Assembly (NCBI RefSeq): GCF_000225525.1
Contig: NZ_AGBF01000028.1
Span: forward strand, 1-59,306
Source: Streptomyces zinciresistens K42
GTDB taxonomy: Bacteria > Actinomycetota > Actinomycetes > Streptomycetales > Streptomycetaceae
Direction of reading: 5' to 3'
DNA length: 59,306 nt
Shown here piece after piece: positions 9,031 through 19,892 of the stretch; positions within the stretch are counted from its first letter, which is position 1, and each line of letters opens with the position of its first letter. Below the pieces are notes generated by a model. It had not been told where the DNA came from. It searched no databases and was given only the letters and a program-made list of their open reading frames with translations. The position numbers and the translations under genes are program-made.

Positions 9031-9167
9031 CGGTGGTGCCCCGGCACCCCGGCCGGCTGCGCGACGGGGGCGTACGCCTGCCGCGGTGGCGGCGCGTACG
9101 GGGGCGGTCCGTACCGCGGGGGCGGCGGGCCGAAGCCCGGCCCGGGTGGTGGTTGCTGGGGCATCCC
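9018..9167 (-). CDS. Possible small proline-rich protein or gene remnant
   Basis: A 49-residue frame, about one third proline (MPQQPPPGPGFGPPPPRYGPP then PYAPPPRQAYAP). It resembles the Pro/Gln/Gly/Tyr-rich N-terminus of actinobacterial membrane proteins but has no membrane domain after it. A weak GAGGA lies upstream of the ATG at 9167. The stop codon lies inside the terminator hairpin. It may be a truncated gene; expression is doubtful. Confidence 0.3.
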   Translation of the reverse strand, partial: GMPQQPPPGPGFGPPPPRYGPPPYAPPPRQAYAPVAQPAGVPGHHRPAG

Positions 9168-9269
9168 TCGGGTCCTCGTCCCTCGCCCGGCCTGCGAGCG
9201 CGTACGGCGCGTCGGCGTCGCGGTGCGGGCCCGTTCTCCCCGCACCGCCGCACGCCCGTGCCGGGGGCC

Positions 9270-10589
9270 TCAGAAGAACCGGGACCACGGCTGGTCCCAG
9301 ACCTGCTTCACGCACAGCACCAGGAACAGCAGGCCCGCGAGGGCGAGCATCGCGTTGCTCAGCGGGCCGTTGCGCCATTCCCTCGGTGTGCGCGAGGAGT
9401 TCAGGAGCCAGAGCAGGGTGCCGGCGAGGAAGGGCAGGAAGGCCGCGCCCAGCACGCCGTAGAGGATGATCAGGCGGAAGGGCTCGCCCTGGAAGAGCAG
9501 CACGATCGGCGGGAACGTCAGCCACAGCAGATACGCCCGGAACGGCCAGGAGCGCTCGCGGGTCCCGGCGGCGACCTCCTCGCCCTTCTGCTGGCCCTGG
9601 CCCCGGAAGCGGGCGACGAAGTCGGCGAACATCAGGCTCACGCCGTGCCAGACGCCGATCAGGGAGGTGTACGAGGTGGCGAAGAAGCCGATCAGGAAGA
9701 ACTTGGCGGTCGCCGTGCCGTACTCGTCCTCCAGGATGTCGCCGAGCTGGAGCAGCCCCTTGTCGCCGCTCGCGATGGCCACGTTGGCCGAGTGCAGCAG
9801 TTCGGCGCCGACGAAGAGCATCGCGACGACGAAGACGCCGGTCGTGAGGTAGGCGACGCGGTTGTCGAGCCGCATCACCTTCATCCAGCCGCTGTCCGTC
9901 CAGCCCTTGGCGTTGACCCAGTAGCCGTACGCGGCCAGCGTGATGGTGCCGCCGACGCCGCCGACGAGACCGAGGGTGTTGAGGACCGAGTCCTTCTCGT
10001 CGGGCAGGACCGGCAGCAGACCGGCGAAGGCTTCCCCGAGGTTGGGGGTGACCCGGACCGCCAGGTACACGGTCACCACGAACATGACGCCCACCAGGAC
10101 CGTCATGACCTTCTCGAAGACCGCGTACTTGTTGAACCACACGAACACCAGGCCCACCACACCGCACGCGACGGCCCACCACTCCAGGTCCATCACGCCC
10201 GGGAACAGGGCCTGGAGGGGCAGGGCGCTCGACGACATCGCGGCGGCGCCGTAGACGAAGCCCCAGACGACCGCGTAGACGCCGAAGAACCAGATGGTCC
10301 AGCGGCCGAGGCCGGCCCAGCCGTCGAAGAGGGTGCGGCCGGTGGACAGATGCCAGCGGCCCGCCGCCTCGGCGAGGGAGATCTTGACGAGGCAGCCGAG
10401 GACCGCCGCCCAGAGCAGGGTGTAGCCGAAGTTGCTGCCCGCGATGAGGGTGGCGACGAGGTCGCCCGCCCCGACACCGGTCGCGGCGACCACGATGCCG
10501 GGGCCTATGTGACGCCAACTGGACTCGCGGGGACGGGAGTCCGCCGCGCCGACAGGTGTTGCCGCTGTGTTTCCCGTGGTGTCCGCCAT
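9270..10589 (-). CDS. Nramp-family transporter, non-canonical
   Basis: A 439-residue membrane protein with about 11 hydrophobic helices and overall Nramp similarity (GPGIVVAATGVGAGDLVATL at the first helix). Classical Nramp proteins carry DPGN in helix 1 and a Met-Pro-His pattern in helix 6 for transition-metal binding. Here the helix 1 motif reads GVGAGD, so the substrate may not be Mn2+/Fe2+. The chosen ATG (10589, MADTTGN) gives a normal N-terminus; an ATG 57 bases earlier is in frame. It lies 112 bases downstream of the anti-sigma-like gene on the same strand. Confidence 0.82.
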   Translation of the reverse strand: MADTTGNTAATPVGAADSRPRESSWRHIGPGIVVAATGVGAGDLVATLIAGSNFGYTLLWAAVLGCLVKISLAEAAGRWHLSTGRTLFDGWAGLGRWTIWFFGVYAVVWGFVYGAAAMSSSALPLQALFPGVMDLEWWAVACGVVGLVFVWFNKYAVFEKVMTVLVGVMFVVTVYLAVRVTPNLGEAFAGLLPVLPDEKDSVLNTLGLVGGVGGTITLAAYGYWVNAKGWTDSGWMKVMRLDNRVAYLTTGVFVVAMLFVGAELLHSANVAIASGDKGLLQLGDILEDEYGTATAKFFLIGFFATSYTSLIGVWHGVSLMFADFVARFRGQGQQKGEEVAAGTRERSWPFRAYLLWLTFPPIVLLFQGEPFRLIILYGVLGAAFLPFLAGTLLWLLNSSRTPREWRNGPLSNAMLALAGLLFLVLCVKQVWDQPWSRFF

Positions 10590-10701
10590 GGGCGTCAAGA
10601 AAGCGCAAAGGCGCGGCGGGGACAAGAGGGCGTACGCGATCTCCACCCGATGTGCGCACGCGGGCGCGCGGGGCGGGGCGCGCAGCCCGGCGCCGCGGAC
10701 C

Positions 10702-11190
10702 TCACGCGCAGCCCGTCCGGCGCCCGCCGCAGTCCCGCGACCCGCAGGTGCCGAGCTCGAACCACACGGTCCTGCCCGGCCCGTCCTGGTGGCAGCCCCA
10801 GCGCCGGGAGAGCGCGTCCACCAGGAACATGCCGCCGCCCGCCGATCCGCGGGCGGCCCGCACCGCCCGCGCCCGGTCGCCGGTGTCGCGGACCTCGCAC
10901 CGCAGCGTGCCGTGCGCGGCGGACAGGGTGAGCCGGAAGCGGCTCGCCGAGCGCAGCAGGGCGAGCGTGGCCAGCTCGCTCACCAGCAGCTCGGCGGTCT
11001 CCGCCACGTCGGCGACGTCCGTCAGCCCCCAGCCCTCCAGCTGCCGCCGGGTCCGCCGGCGCGCCTCGCGCACCGCCAGGGGCCGCGGGTCGTACTCGAC
11101 GCTCAGATGGCCCGCCCCCATGGGCGGTTGGAGATACGAGCCGTAGGAGGGGACGGGGTCGGGCAGGCGGGCCAGGGAGCGGTGCGGCAT
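10702..11190 (-). CDS. ATP-binding anti-sigma-like protein (HATPase_c)
   Basis: A 162-residue protein of the RsbW-like ATPase type common in Streptomyces. The visible elements are a helix 1 region (REARRRTRRQLEGWGL), the N-box-like ETAELLVSELATLALL, and LRCEVRDTGDRARAV followed by GSAGGGMFLVDALSRRWG (G1/G2 boxes). The C-terminus is Cys-rich (CGSRDCGGRRTGC). Such proteins usually bind sigma or anti-sigma-antagonist partners. It is 77 bases downstream of the MEDS anti-sigma gene, suggesting one regulatory unit. The ATG at 11190 excludes a long spurious upstream frame. Confidence 0.8.
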   Translation of the reverse strand: MPHRSLARLPDPVPSYGSYLQPPMGAGHLSVEYDPRPLAVREARRRTRRQLEGWGLTDVADVAETAELLVSELATLALLRSASRFRLTLSAAHGTLRCEVRDTGDRARAVRAARGSAGGGMFLVDALSRRWGCHQDGPGRTVWFELGTCGSRDCGGRRTGCA

Positions 11191-11267
11191 GGGTCCACAG
11201 TGACGGGTGCGCGCGGCCGTGCGCACGGGGAGGAATACCCGATTCCATACCTGCACGGGGCAATCCC

Positions 11268-12182
11268 CTACCCGTACTGCAGCCGGACGCTCGCGCCGTC
11301 TCGCTCGTCGCGGACGTCGACGTAGGCGCACACCTGGCGGGCGAACCACAGCCCCTGGCCCGGTTCGGGCGTCACGCCGGGCGGTGGCACGAAGCCCGCC
11401 AGCGGGTCCTCCACGCGGCGCACGGTCCGCAGTTCGCACACGCAGGCGGGCGCCTCGCCCCACAGTGCGGCCGAGTCCAGCGGGCCGAGCGCGGCGGCCG
11501 CCTCGACGACGGCCGTCGCGAACAGTTCGGCGTCCGCGCGGGCCAGCCCCTGCACGGTCGCCCAGGTGCGCACGTGCCCGGCGGTGGGGGCCGGGCCGGG
11601 CACGCGCTCGACGTCGGGCGGGGGCGGCGGCAGCGGTACGGCGTCGAGTTCGGCGGCGAGCCGGGCCGGCTCCTCGTAGACCTCGGTGTCGGGGTGCGCG
11701 CGGCGGGCGGCGGCGACGACGGCGGGGCCGGCGTGACGGGCGTCGTAGGCGCACAGGGCCGTCGTGGCGAGCGGGGCGAACAGCAGGTTGGCGAGGGCCT
11801 CGTAGCGGATCCACTCGGCCGCCTCGCGGGGTGTGCGGCCCGCCCGGCCGCCCCACTCCGGCTCCATCAGCAGGTGGATGCGGCCGCCGGGCCCGGCGTG
11901 GGCGGCCAGGTAACCGGCGGCCTGGGCGATGGCGTTGGCGGCGGAGCCGGTGTACCACTCGGTGTGCGGGACGAGCCCGACGCCGTGGGCGCCGGGTCCC
12001 AGCACGTCGCGCAGGGCGTCCAGGTTGCGGGGGGCGGCGATGACCACGGGCGGCGGTTCGCCCGGGGCGCCGAGGGCCTCGGTGACGAAGGGGAGGGCGG
12101 CGGCGAGGAACTCCTCGTCGCCGCCGAAGACGGCCATGCGGTGGTCGAAGGGGGTGGCGGGCGGGCTGGTTCGGGGGGTCAT
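11268..12182 (-). CDS. RsbA-like anti-sigma factor with MEDS domain
   Basis: A 304-residue two-domain protein. The N-terminal MEDS-type sensory domain (about 1-170) includes FGGDEEFLAAALPFVTEAL and a conserved HTEWYTGSAANAIAQAAGYL. The C-terminal HATPase-type domain (about 210-304) includes LFATAVVEAAAALGP and GQGLWFARQVCAYVDVRD. Proteins of this pattern are annotated as RsbA-family anti-sigma factors in actinomycetes. It sits between the LuxR-type regulator and a second HATPase protein on the same strand. Confidence 0.82.
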   Translation of the reverse strand: MTPRTSPPATPFDHRMAVFGGDEEFLAAALPFVTEALGAPGEPPPVVIAAPRNLDALRDVLGPGAHGVGLVPHTEWYTGSAANAIAQAAGYLAAHAGPGGRIHLLMEPEWGGRAGRTPREAAEWIRYEALANLLFAPLATTALCAYDARHAGPAVVAAARRAHPDTEVYEEPARLAAELDAVPLPPPPPDVERVPGPAPTAGHVRTWATVQGLARADAELFATAVVEAAAALGPLDSAALWGEAPACVCELRTVRRVEDPLAGFVPPPGVTPEPGQGLWFARQVCAYVDVRDERDGASVRLQYG

Positions 12183-12254
12183 GGGCGGGTTCTCCTCCCG
12201 GGCGGGGTGCGGGCCCCGGGCGGGCCCGCGGGGGCGGGGACACGGCGGGGCGGC

Positions 12255-14651
<2,397 letters not shown>

Positions 14652-15055
14652 GACCAGCCGTTCTCCGGAGGGTGTGTCGCAGGGTGACCGGGTGTCCGGT
14701 GCCAGGGGACCGGTGGGGGGAGGTCCGGGGCCGGGGAGCCGGCGGGTGCGCCGGACTCCTCGCTGTGGCCGCTGCCGCCGCTGCCGCTCCCACCGCTCCC
14801 CTGGCGCGCGGACCCCCACCCTCCACCGGTCGCGCATCACCGTGCACGCCCGCATCACACGCCCGGGTGGATTTCACCCGTGACGGCTCGCGGGGAGGGT
14901 GGCGCGCGTACACTGCGCGGCCGATTTTGGGATGGTTCGCGGTGTCACGGACCGCCCCACCCTTGACCTGTCCATGCCATCACCGCACCATGAGCGCCAC
15001 ACCCGCACGACGCACGTCGCACTGAACCCCACCCCCACTCCCACAAGGAGAATTC
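14652..15055. other. Divergent intergenic region without a gene
   Basis: About 400 bases between the LuxR-type gene and the carboxypeptidase. The only frames are Arg/Pro-rich shadows. A TTGACC at 14963-14968 with CACCAT 17 bases later is a weak candidate promoter for the carboxypeptidase, and AAGGAG lies just before its ATG. GGGTG-N5-CACCC near 14865 is a small inverted repeat of unknown meaning. Confidence 0.4.
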
Positions 15056-16405
15056 ATGCGACTTCGGATACGCGGCTCGGGCACCGGCGGCCGCAGACGG
15101 ACCGCCGCCCTGGTCACCCTGCTCGCCCTCGCCATGGCGGCGCCGCTCTCCGCGAACGCGCCCGCGAGCGCGGACAGCGGAGTGCGGGCGGCCTCCTCCG
15201 CCGACGACGTACGGCAGTACGAGGTCCGCCTCCGCTCGACCGCCGAGGACCGCACGGCCCTGCAGCGCACCGGCGTGAGCGTGGACCGGGCCGACGACCA
15301 CGGCGTGGTGGTCTCCGGCCGGGCGGACCAGATCAGGAAGGTGAAGGGACTCGGCTACGACGTCACCCCGCTCGGCGCGGTCCCGGACCGCTCCGCCGGG
15401 GACGGCGACGTCCGGCTCAACGACTTCCCCTCCGGCGACTCCGGGTACAGCAACTACGCGGAGATGACCGCGCAGATCAACTCGATCGTCGCGGCCAACC
15501 CGGCCATCGCCAGCCAGCGGGTCATCGGCACCTCGTACCAGGGCCGCAACCTCGTCGCCATCAAGATCAGCGACAACGTGGGGACGGACGAGGCCGAGCC
15601 CGAGGTGCTGTTCACCAGCCAGCAGCACGCCCGCGAGCACATCACCGTGGAGATGGCGCTGTACCTGCTGCGCGAGCTGACGTCCGGCTACGGCAGCGAC
15701 TCCCGGGTCACGAACATGGTGAACAACCGCGAGATCTGGATCGTGCCGACCATGAACCCGGACGGCAGCGAGTACGACATCGCGACCGGCTCCTACCGGT
15801 CGTGGCGCAAGAACCGGCAGCCCAACTCCGGCTCCTCGTACGTCGGTACGGACCTGAACCGCAACTGGGGCTACCGGTGGGGCTGCTGCGGCGGCTCGTC
15901 CGCGTCGGCCTCCTCGGAGACCTACCGGGGCGCGTCGGCGGAGTCGGCGCCCGAGGTGCGGCAGGTCGCGAACTTCGTGCGCGGCCGGGTCGTGGGCGGC
16001 AAGCAGCAGATCAAGGCCGCGATCGACTTCCACTCGTACAGCGAACTGGTGCTGTGGCCGTTCGGGTACACCTACTCCGACACCACGACCGGGATGACGG
16101 CCGACGACCGCAACGCGTTCGCCGCGGTCGGCGGGAAGATGGCCGCGAGCAACGGCTACACCGCGGAGCAGGCCAGCGATCTGTACATCACGGACGGGTC
16201 GATCGACGACTGGCTGTGGGGCAGCCAGAAGGTCTTCTCGTACACCATGGAGATGTACCCGAGGTCCGGCGGCGGGGGCTTCTACCCGCCCGACGAGGTG
16301 ATCGGGCGGGAGACGGCCCGCAACCGCGACGCGGTGCTGCAACTGCTGGAGAACTCCGACTGCATGTACCGCTCGATCGGCAAGCAGGCGCAGTACTGCG
16401 GCTGA
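15056..16405 (+). CDS. Secreted M14 zinc carboxypeptidase
   Basis: A 449-residue exported metallocarboxypeptidase. An N-terminal signal peptide ([20 protein letters not shown]) and a propeptide-like region (about 45-120) precede the M14 domain. Zinc ligands are visible in QQHAREHI (His and Glu) and in the later DFHSYSEL (His). Substrate-binding Asn/Arg are in [13 protein letters not shown], and the catalytic Glu is in SYTMEMYP. It hydrolyses C-terminal residues from peptides outside the cell. The ATG start has a good AAGGAG ribosome site. Confidence 0.93.
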   Translation: MRLRIRGSGTGGRRRTAALVTLLALAMAAPLSANAPASADSGVRAASSADDVRQYEVRLRSTAEDRTALQRTGVSVDRADDHGVVVSGRADQIRKVKGLGYDVTPLGAVPDRSAGDGDVRLNDFPSGDSGYSNYAEMTAQINSIVAANPAIASQRVIGTSYQGRNLVAIKISDNVGTDEAEPEVLFTSQQHAREHITVEMALYLLRELTSGYGSDSRVTNMVNNREIWIVPTMNPDGSEYDIATGSYRSWRKNRQPNSGSSYVGTDLNRNWGYRWGCCGGSSASASSETYRGASAESAPEVRQVANFVRGRVVGGKQQIKAAIDFHSYSELVLWPFGYTYSDTTTGMTADDRNAFAAVGGKMAASNGYTAEQASDLYITDGSIDDWLWGSQKVFSYTMEMYPRSGGGGFYPPDEVIGRETARNRDAVLQLLENSDCMYRSIGKQAQYCG

Positions 16406-16409
16406 CCGG

Positions 16410-17153
16410 CTACTTGGCGGCGGCGTCCGCCGACTCGGCCTCGTCCGCGTCGGTGGCGTCCGCGCCGGTCTTCCCGGTGTCCGGCGTGCCGGTGTCCTCG
16501 GTGTCCGGCGCGCCGGTGTCCTCGGCGTCCGCCTCGTCGGCGCCGCCGTCGTCGAAGTAGGCGTCGAGGACCGCGTCCAGTTCCGCGTCCCACTCCGTGA
16601 AGCGGCTCCTGGCCGCCGCCTCGATCTCGATCGGGTACCAGCGGCGGTCGGGAGTGTGGACCGTGACGGTGTACCGCTTGCCGAAGCGCGGCGACTCGGT
16701 CTCCACCGCGCCGATCTCGTCCCAGCGGAACTCGCACCGCTGGTCGTCCAGCGAGAGCCGGACGCCCTTGTGGTCGGCGACGATCCGGGCCCGGCGGTCG
16801 GCGGCCTCGAACACCGGCCCGTCGACGGGCACCGCGTCCTCCCCGGCACCGTCGTCCCCGGCACCCTCCTCGCCGTCACCGTCCCCGGCGGCGGACCGCG
16901 CGCCGGCGTCCGGCGCGTCCTGGGCGGCGTCGCGCTCCGGCTCGCCGGGAGCCGTCCGTTCGGAGTCGCCCTCCTCGGCGGCGTCCTTCTTCTTGACGCC
17001 CTCCGGCTCGGCGGACGCGGGCGAGGTGAGCCCGGGGATGAAGGCCGGGTCGAACCCGGCGCCCTCCAGGGGCTGGCTGCCTGAACCTATGCGCTGCTCC
17101 ACAGCGGGCAGTATGGTCGACAATCCTGTGCGCCGCGCAACCGGCCCCCGCAT
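16410..17153 (-). CDS. Conserved hypothetical with PH-like domain and acidic repeats
   Basis: A 247-residue protein of unknown function. The N-terminus (MRGPVARRTGLSTILPAVEQ) is followed by a charged low-complexity region rich in Glu/Ala/Asp. A globular domain (about 125-210: RARIVADHKGVRLSLDD, WDEIGAVETESPRFGKRYTV) looks like a PH-type beta barrel. The tail repeats Asp-Thr-Glu-Asp-Thr-Gly-type units. No signal peptide is seen, so it is probably cytoplasmic. It converges on the carboxypeptidase gene with a 4-base gap. Confidence 0.65.
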   Translation of the reverse strand: MRGPVARRTGLSTILPAVEQRIGSGSQPLEGAGFDPAFIPGLTSPASAEPEGVKKKDAAEEGDSERTAPGEPERDAAQDAPDAGARSAAGDGDGEEGAGDDGAGEDAVPVDGPVFEAADRRARIVADHKGVRLSLDDQRCEFRWDEIGAVETESPRFGKRYTVTVHTPDRRWYPIEIEAAARSRFTEWDAELDAVLDAYFDDGGADEADAEDTGAPDTEDTGTPDTGKTGADATDADEAESADAAAK

Positions 17154-17538
17154 CGTTACAAGAACCACCGCTCCCCCAGGGGCCCTTCAGGCCACGGTGG
17201 CTGCAAGACGAGGCTCACCGCCGCCGCGGCGGCGGGTCCGGCCACCGACGGCACGCTCTCCCGCACCGTCCGCGTCCTGGGCGTGTCGCGTCCGCTGGTG
17301 CCGAAGTACCCGGCGACCGTCCGCAAGCCGCCGCCGACGTGCGGGGCGAGGATCGAGCCGACCGCGACTGCCAGGACGGCCAGGGCGGCCAGGGCGGCCA
17401 GGGCGGCCAGGGCGGCCAGGGCGGTGAACGCCCGCGAGGGGTGGATGCCGGGCGCCGCCGGTCACGGGAGCTCGCGGCATGGCGCCCCGGGGAGGGACGG
17501 GCACCATGCCGTGCGCGGCGTGCGGGGGTGCGGCGGCG
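17154..17538. other. Intergenic stretch with tandem repeat and possible gene relic
   Basis: About 385 bases with no convincing gene. The minus strand, read from about 17452 to 17158, has a frame with strong G/C third positions. It encodes a Leu-Ala-Ala repeat that would form a membrane helix, followed by about 65 hydrophilic residues, but it has no start codon and an in-frame stop just upstream. It may be a decayed small membrane-protein gene or chance composition. Confidence 0.35.
17378..17422. repeat. Five 9-bp tandem repeats (GGCCAGGGC)
   Basis: Five exact head-to-tail copies of GGCCAGGGC. On the minus strand they read Leu-Ala-Ala in one frame. They lie inside the gene-poor stretch described around them, with no evidence of function. 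Confidence 0.85.
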
Positions 17539-17949
17539 TCAGCCGAGTACGGCGAGCGCGTCGATCTCGACGAGCAGTCCCGCGGGGAGGCCGACGTAGA
17601 CCGTCGTGCGCGCGGCGGGCGGCTGGGTGAGCCCCTGCTCCTCGAAGTAGGTGTTGTAGATCCCGTTCATCTCGGCGAAGTGGTCCACGTCGGTCAGGTA
17701 GACGCGGATCATCATGACGTCGTCCCAGGAGGCGCCGCCCTCCTCCAGGATCGCCTTGACGTTGGCGAGGGTCTGGAGGGTCTGCTCGCGCAGGGCGGGA
17801 CCGGCGGGCGTCGGCGGCTGCCCCTCGACGGCCGGGAGAAAGCCGACCTGGCCGGCGACCTGGAGGATGTTGCCCTTGCGGACGCCGTGGGAGAACTTCG
17901 CGGGCGGCGTGGTGTGGGTCTTCGGCGTGAGTGCGGTCTTGTCGGTCAT
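17539..17949 (-). CDS. ridA: RidA family enamine/imine deaminase
   Basis: A 136-residue YjgF/YER057c/UK114 protein. Typical elements are visible: GNILQVAGQVGFLP, TLQTLANVKAILEEGGASWDDVMMIRVYLTD, and the C-terminal PPAARTTVYVGLPAG with the conserved Arg, then VEIDALAVLG. RidA enzymes hydrolyse reactive enamine/imine intermediates released by PLP-dependent dehydratases. It overlaps the iclR gene end (ATGA). Its placement opposite a PLP deaminase suggests that it processes that enzyme's product. Confidence 0.92.
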   Translation of the reverse strand: MTDKTALTPKTHTTPPAKFSHGVRKGNILQVAGQVGFLPAVEGQPPTPAGPALREQTLQTLANVKAILEEGGASWDDVMMIRVYLTDVDHFAEMNGIYNTYFEEQGLTQPPAARTTVYVGLPAGLLVEIDALAVLG

Positions 17950-18707
17950 GCGGTGCCCTTCACTGGGGTTCTGCCGGAGTACTCGCCGCTGATGCCGTCC
18001 GCGGTACGGCGCACCAGGGGCAGCAGGGTGAGGAGTTCGTCGGCGGTGACGACCACGTTGGGCGCCGAGACCGACATCGCGGCGACGACGCGGCCGTCGG
18101 CGCCGCGGATCGGCGCGGCGACGCAGTTGATGGACTCCTCGTGGCCGCCGAGGTCGGTGGCCCAGCCCTGTTCGCGCACCTTGTCCAGCTCCCGCAGGAA
18201 GGCGGGGGCGCTGGGGGTGGAACGGGCCGTGTACAGGGGGTAGTCGAGCTGTTCGGCGAAGGCCCGGCGCTCGTGCTCGGGAAGGTCGGCGAGCAGCAGC
18301 TTCGCCACGGCGGCGACGGTGATGGCGACGGGCTTGCCGATCCGCGAGTACATCCGCACCGGGTAGCGGCTCTCGACCTTGTCGATGTAGAGCACCTCGC
18401 CGTCCTCGTGGACGGCGAGGTGCACGGTGTGCCCGCACCGCTCGTTGAGCCGGACGAGGTGGGGGTGGGCGATCTCGCGGATGTCGAGGTTCTCCATCGC
18501 CTCCTGGGCGAGGGCGATGAGGCGCGCGCCCAGGCGGTAGCGCTGGTCGGACTGGCGGTAGACCATGCCGTGGTCGTGCAGGGTGCGCAGCAGGCGCAGC
18601 GCGGTGGACTTGTGGACGCCGAGGCGGTCGGCGACCCGGCCGAGGTCGGCGGGGCCCTCGGCGAGCAGCGGCAGGATGCTGAGCGCCCGGTCGACGGTCT
18701 GGCTCAT
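17946..18707 (-). CDS. IclR family transcriptional regulator
   Basis: A 253-residue regulator with an N-terminal winged helix-turn-helix (VDRALSILPLLAEGPADLGR, LGVHKSTALRLLRTL). The C-terminal effector domain has GHTVHLAVHEDGEVLYIDKV and ESINCVAAPIRGADG. It probably controls the divergent operons on both sides of 19754-19892, where an IclR-like palindrome is present. The ATG at 18707 overlaps the stop of the kinase gene. The family includes KdgR, which responds to 2-keto-3-deoxygluconate, but the effector cannot be read from sequence. Confidence 0.92.
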   Translation of the reverse strand: MSQTVDRALSILPLLAEGPADLGRVADRLGVHKSTALRLLRTLHDHGMVYRQSDQRYRLGARLIALAQEAMENLDIREIAHPHLVRLNERCGHTVHLAVHEDGEVLYIDKVESRYPVRMYSRIGKPVAITVAAVAKLLLADLPEHERRAFAEQLDYPLYTARSTPSAPAFLRELDKVREQGWATDLGGHEESINCVAAPIRGADGRVVAAMSVSAPNVVVTADELLTLLPLVRRTADGISGEYSGRTPVKGTA

Positions 18708-19753
18708 GGCGTACGTACCTCCTCGTCGGCCCGTGGTGCGGCTTGCGTCCAGCCGGGGCCGAGTCGAAGTTTCTCCCACGCGGCGGCGTCGAGGGCGGCC
18801 AGCCGGTCGGCGGCGTCGCGGGCGGGGGGCGGGGCCAGGTCGCCGGGGGCGGCGAGGGTGGCGGCGGCCCACAGGTGGCCGTGGCGCAGCCGCTCGCGCA
18901 GCGGCAGGCCGCGCAGGGTGGCGGAGAGGAAGCCGGCGGCGAAGGCGTCTCCGGCGCCGGTCGCGGCGACGACGTCGACGTGCGGGGCGGGGACGAAGAC
19001 GGGGGGCCGTCCGGTGGCGAACGCGGTGGCCCCGCGGCCCCCTTCCTTCACCACCAGCACGGCCGGCCCCGGCAGCAGTTCGCGGATCGCCTCGGGGCCG
19101 CCGGTGGCGCCCCAGGCGTCCTCGGCCTCGTCCGCCCCGACGAACACCAGGTCGCCGGCGCGGGCCAGGTCGAGCAGCACGGCGGGGCCGCCGGGCGCGC
19201 GCCACAGCGCGGGCCGGTGGTTGACGTCGAAGGAGACGAGGGGGCCGTCCTCGCGGGGTGCGACGAGGGCGCGCAGCAGGTCCAGGCAGCCGGCCGAGAG
19301 CGCGGCCGTGATCCCGGACAGGTGCAGCACCCGGCCCGAGCGCGCGGCGGCGAGGTCCACGTCGTCCACGGACATCGCCGAGGCGGCCGAACCCGCCCGG
19401 TAGTAGGCCACCTCGTGGGCGTCGGTGGCCCGGTCCCCCGCGGTGCGGAAGTAGATGCCGGTGGGGCGGTCGGGGTCGATCCGTACGGCGCTGGTGTCGA
19501 CGCCGTGGGCGGCGATCCGTTCGAGCAGGTGGTCGCCGAACGCGTCGGCGCCGACCCGGCTGACCCAGCGCACCCGGTGGCCCGCGGCGGCGAGCCCGCA
19601 GGCGACGTTGGACTCGGCGCCGCCGATGCCGCGCGCGAACGAGGGTACGTCGGCGAGGCGTCCCGGCCGCGACGGCAGGAAGGTGACCATGGACTCGCCG
19701 AGCGCGACGACATCGACGCCGTCGGGGGCGTTGCGGGGTCCGGTGCGGGTCAC
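18704..19753 (-). CDS. PfkB family sugar kinase, KDG kinase-like
   Basis: A 349-residue ribokinase-fold kinase. Signature 1 region: FARGIGGAESNVACGLAAAGH. Signature 2: VDVVAATGAGDAFAAGFLSA, with the catalytic Asp in GAGD. The start VALGESMVTFLPSRPG resembles 2-keto-3-deoxygluconate kinases, which phosphorylate KDG to KDPG. The GTG at 19753 gives a normal N-terminus; an internal ATG would delete the first strand. It is the first gene of the minus-strand kinase-iclR-ridA operon. Confidence 0.85.
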   Translation of the reverse strand: MTRTGPRNAPDGVDVVALGESMVTFLPSRPGRLADVPSFARGIGGAESNVACGLAAAGHRVRWVSRVGADAFGDHLLERIAAHGVDTSAVRIDPDRPTGIYFRTAGDRATDAHEVAYYRAGSAASAMSVDDVDLAAARSGRVLHLSGITAALSAGCLDLLRALVAPREDGPLVSFDVNHRPALWRAPGGPAVLLDLARAGDLVFVGADEAEDAWGATGGPEAIRELLPGPAVLVVKEGGRGATAFATGRPPVFVPAPHVDVVAATGAGDAFAAGFLSATLRGLPLRERLRHGHLWAAATLAAPGDLAPPPARDAADRLAALDAAAWEKLRLGPGWTQAAPRADEEVRTP

Positions 19754-19852
19754 GGTCGTCGTGGCTCCAGGTCGTGTGGGGGCGGGACGGCGGCTCCGTT
19801 GACCCGCGGTTGGCCGAGATGTTAGACAGCGGTGAGCGAGGTACGCAATGAA

Positions 19853-19871
19853 CGTTGCAGTCAATGCAACG
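19853..19871. promoter_or_regulatory. Candidate IclR operator
   Basis: CGTTGCA-N5-TGCAACG is a perfect 7-bp inverted repeat in the 139-base divergent gap. An overlapping GCAA-N6-TTGC lies just upstream. The site is 21 bases before the ATG of the PLP enzyme gene and about 100 bases before the kinase start, suited to control both operons. Binding by the local IclR protein is inferred. Confidence 0.65.
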
Positions 19872-19892
19872 CACCGGATCCAGGGAGGTTCC

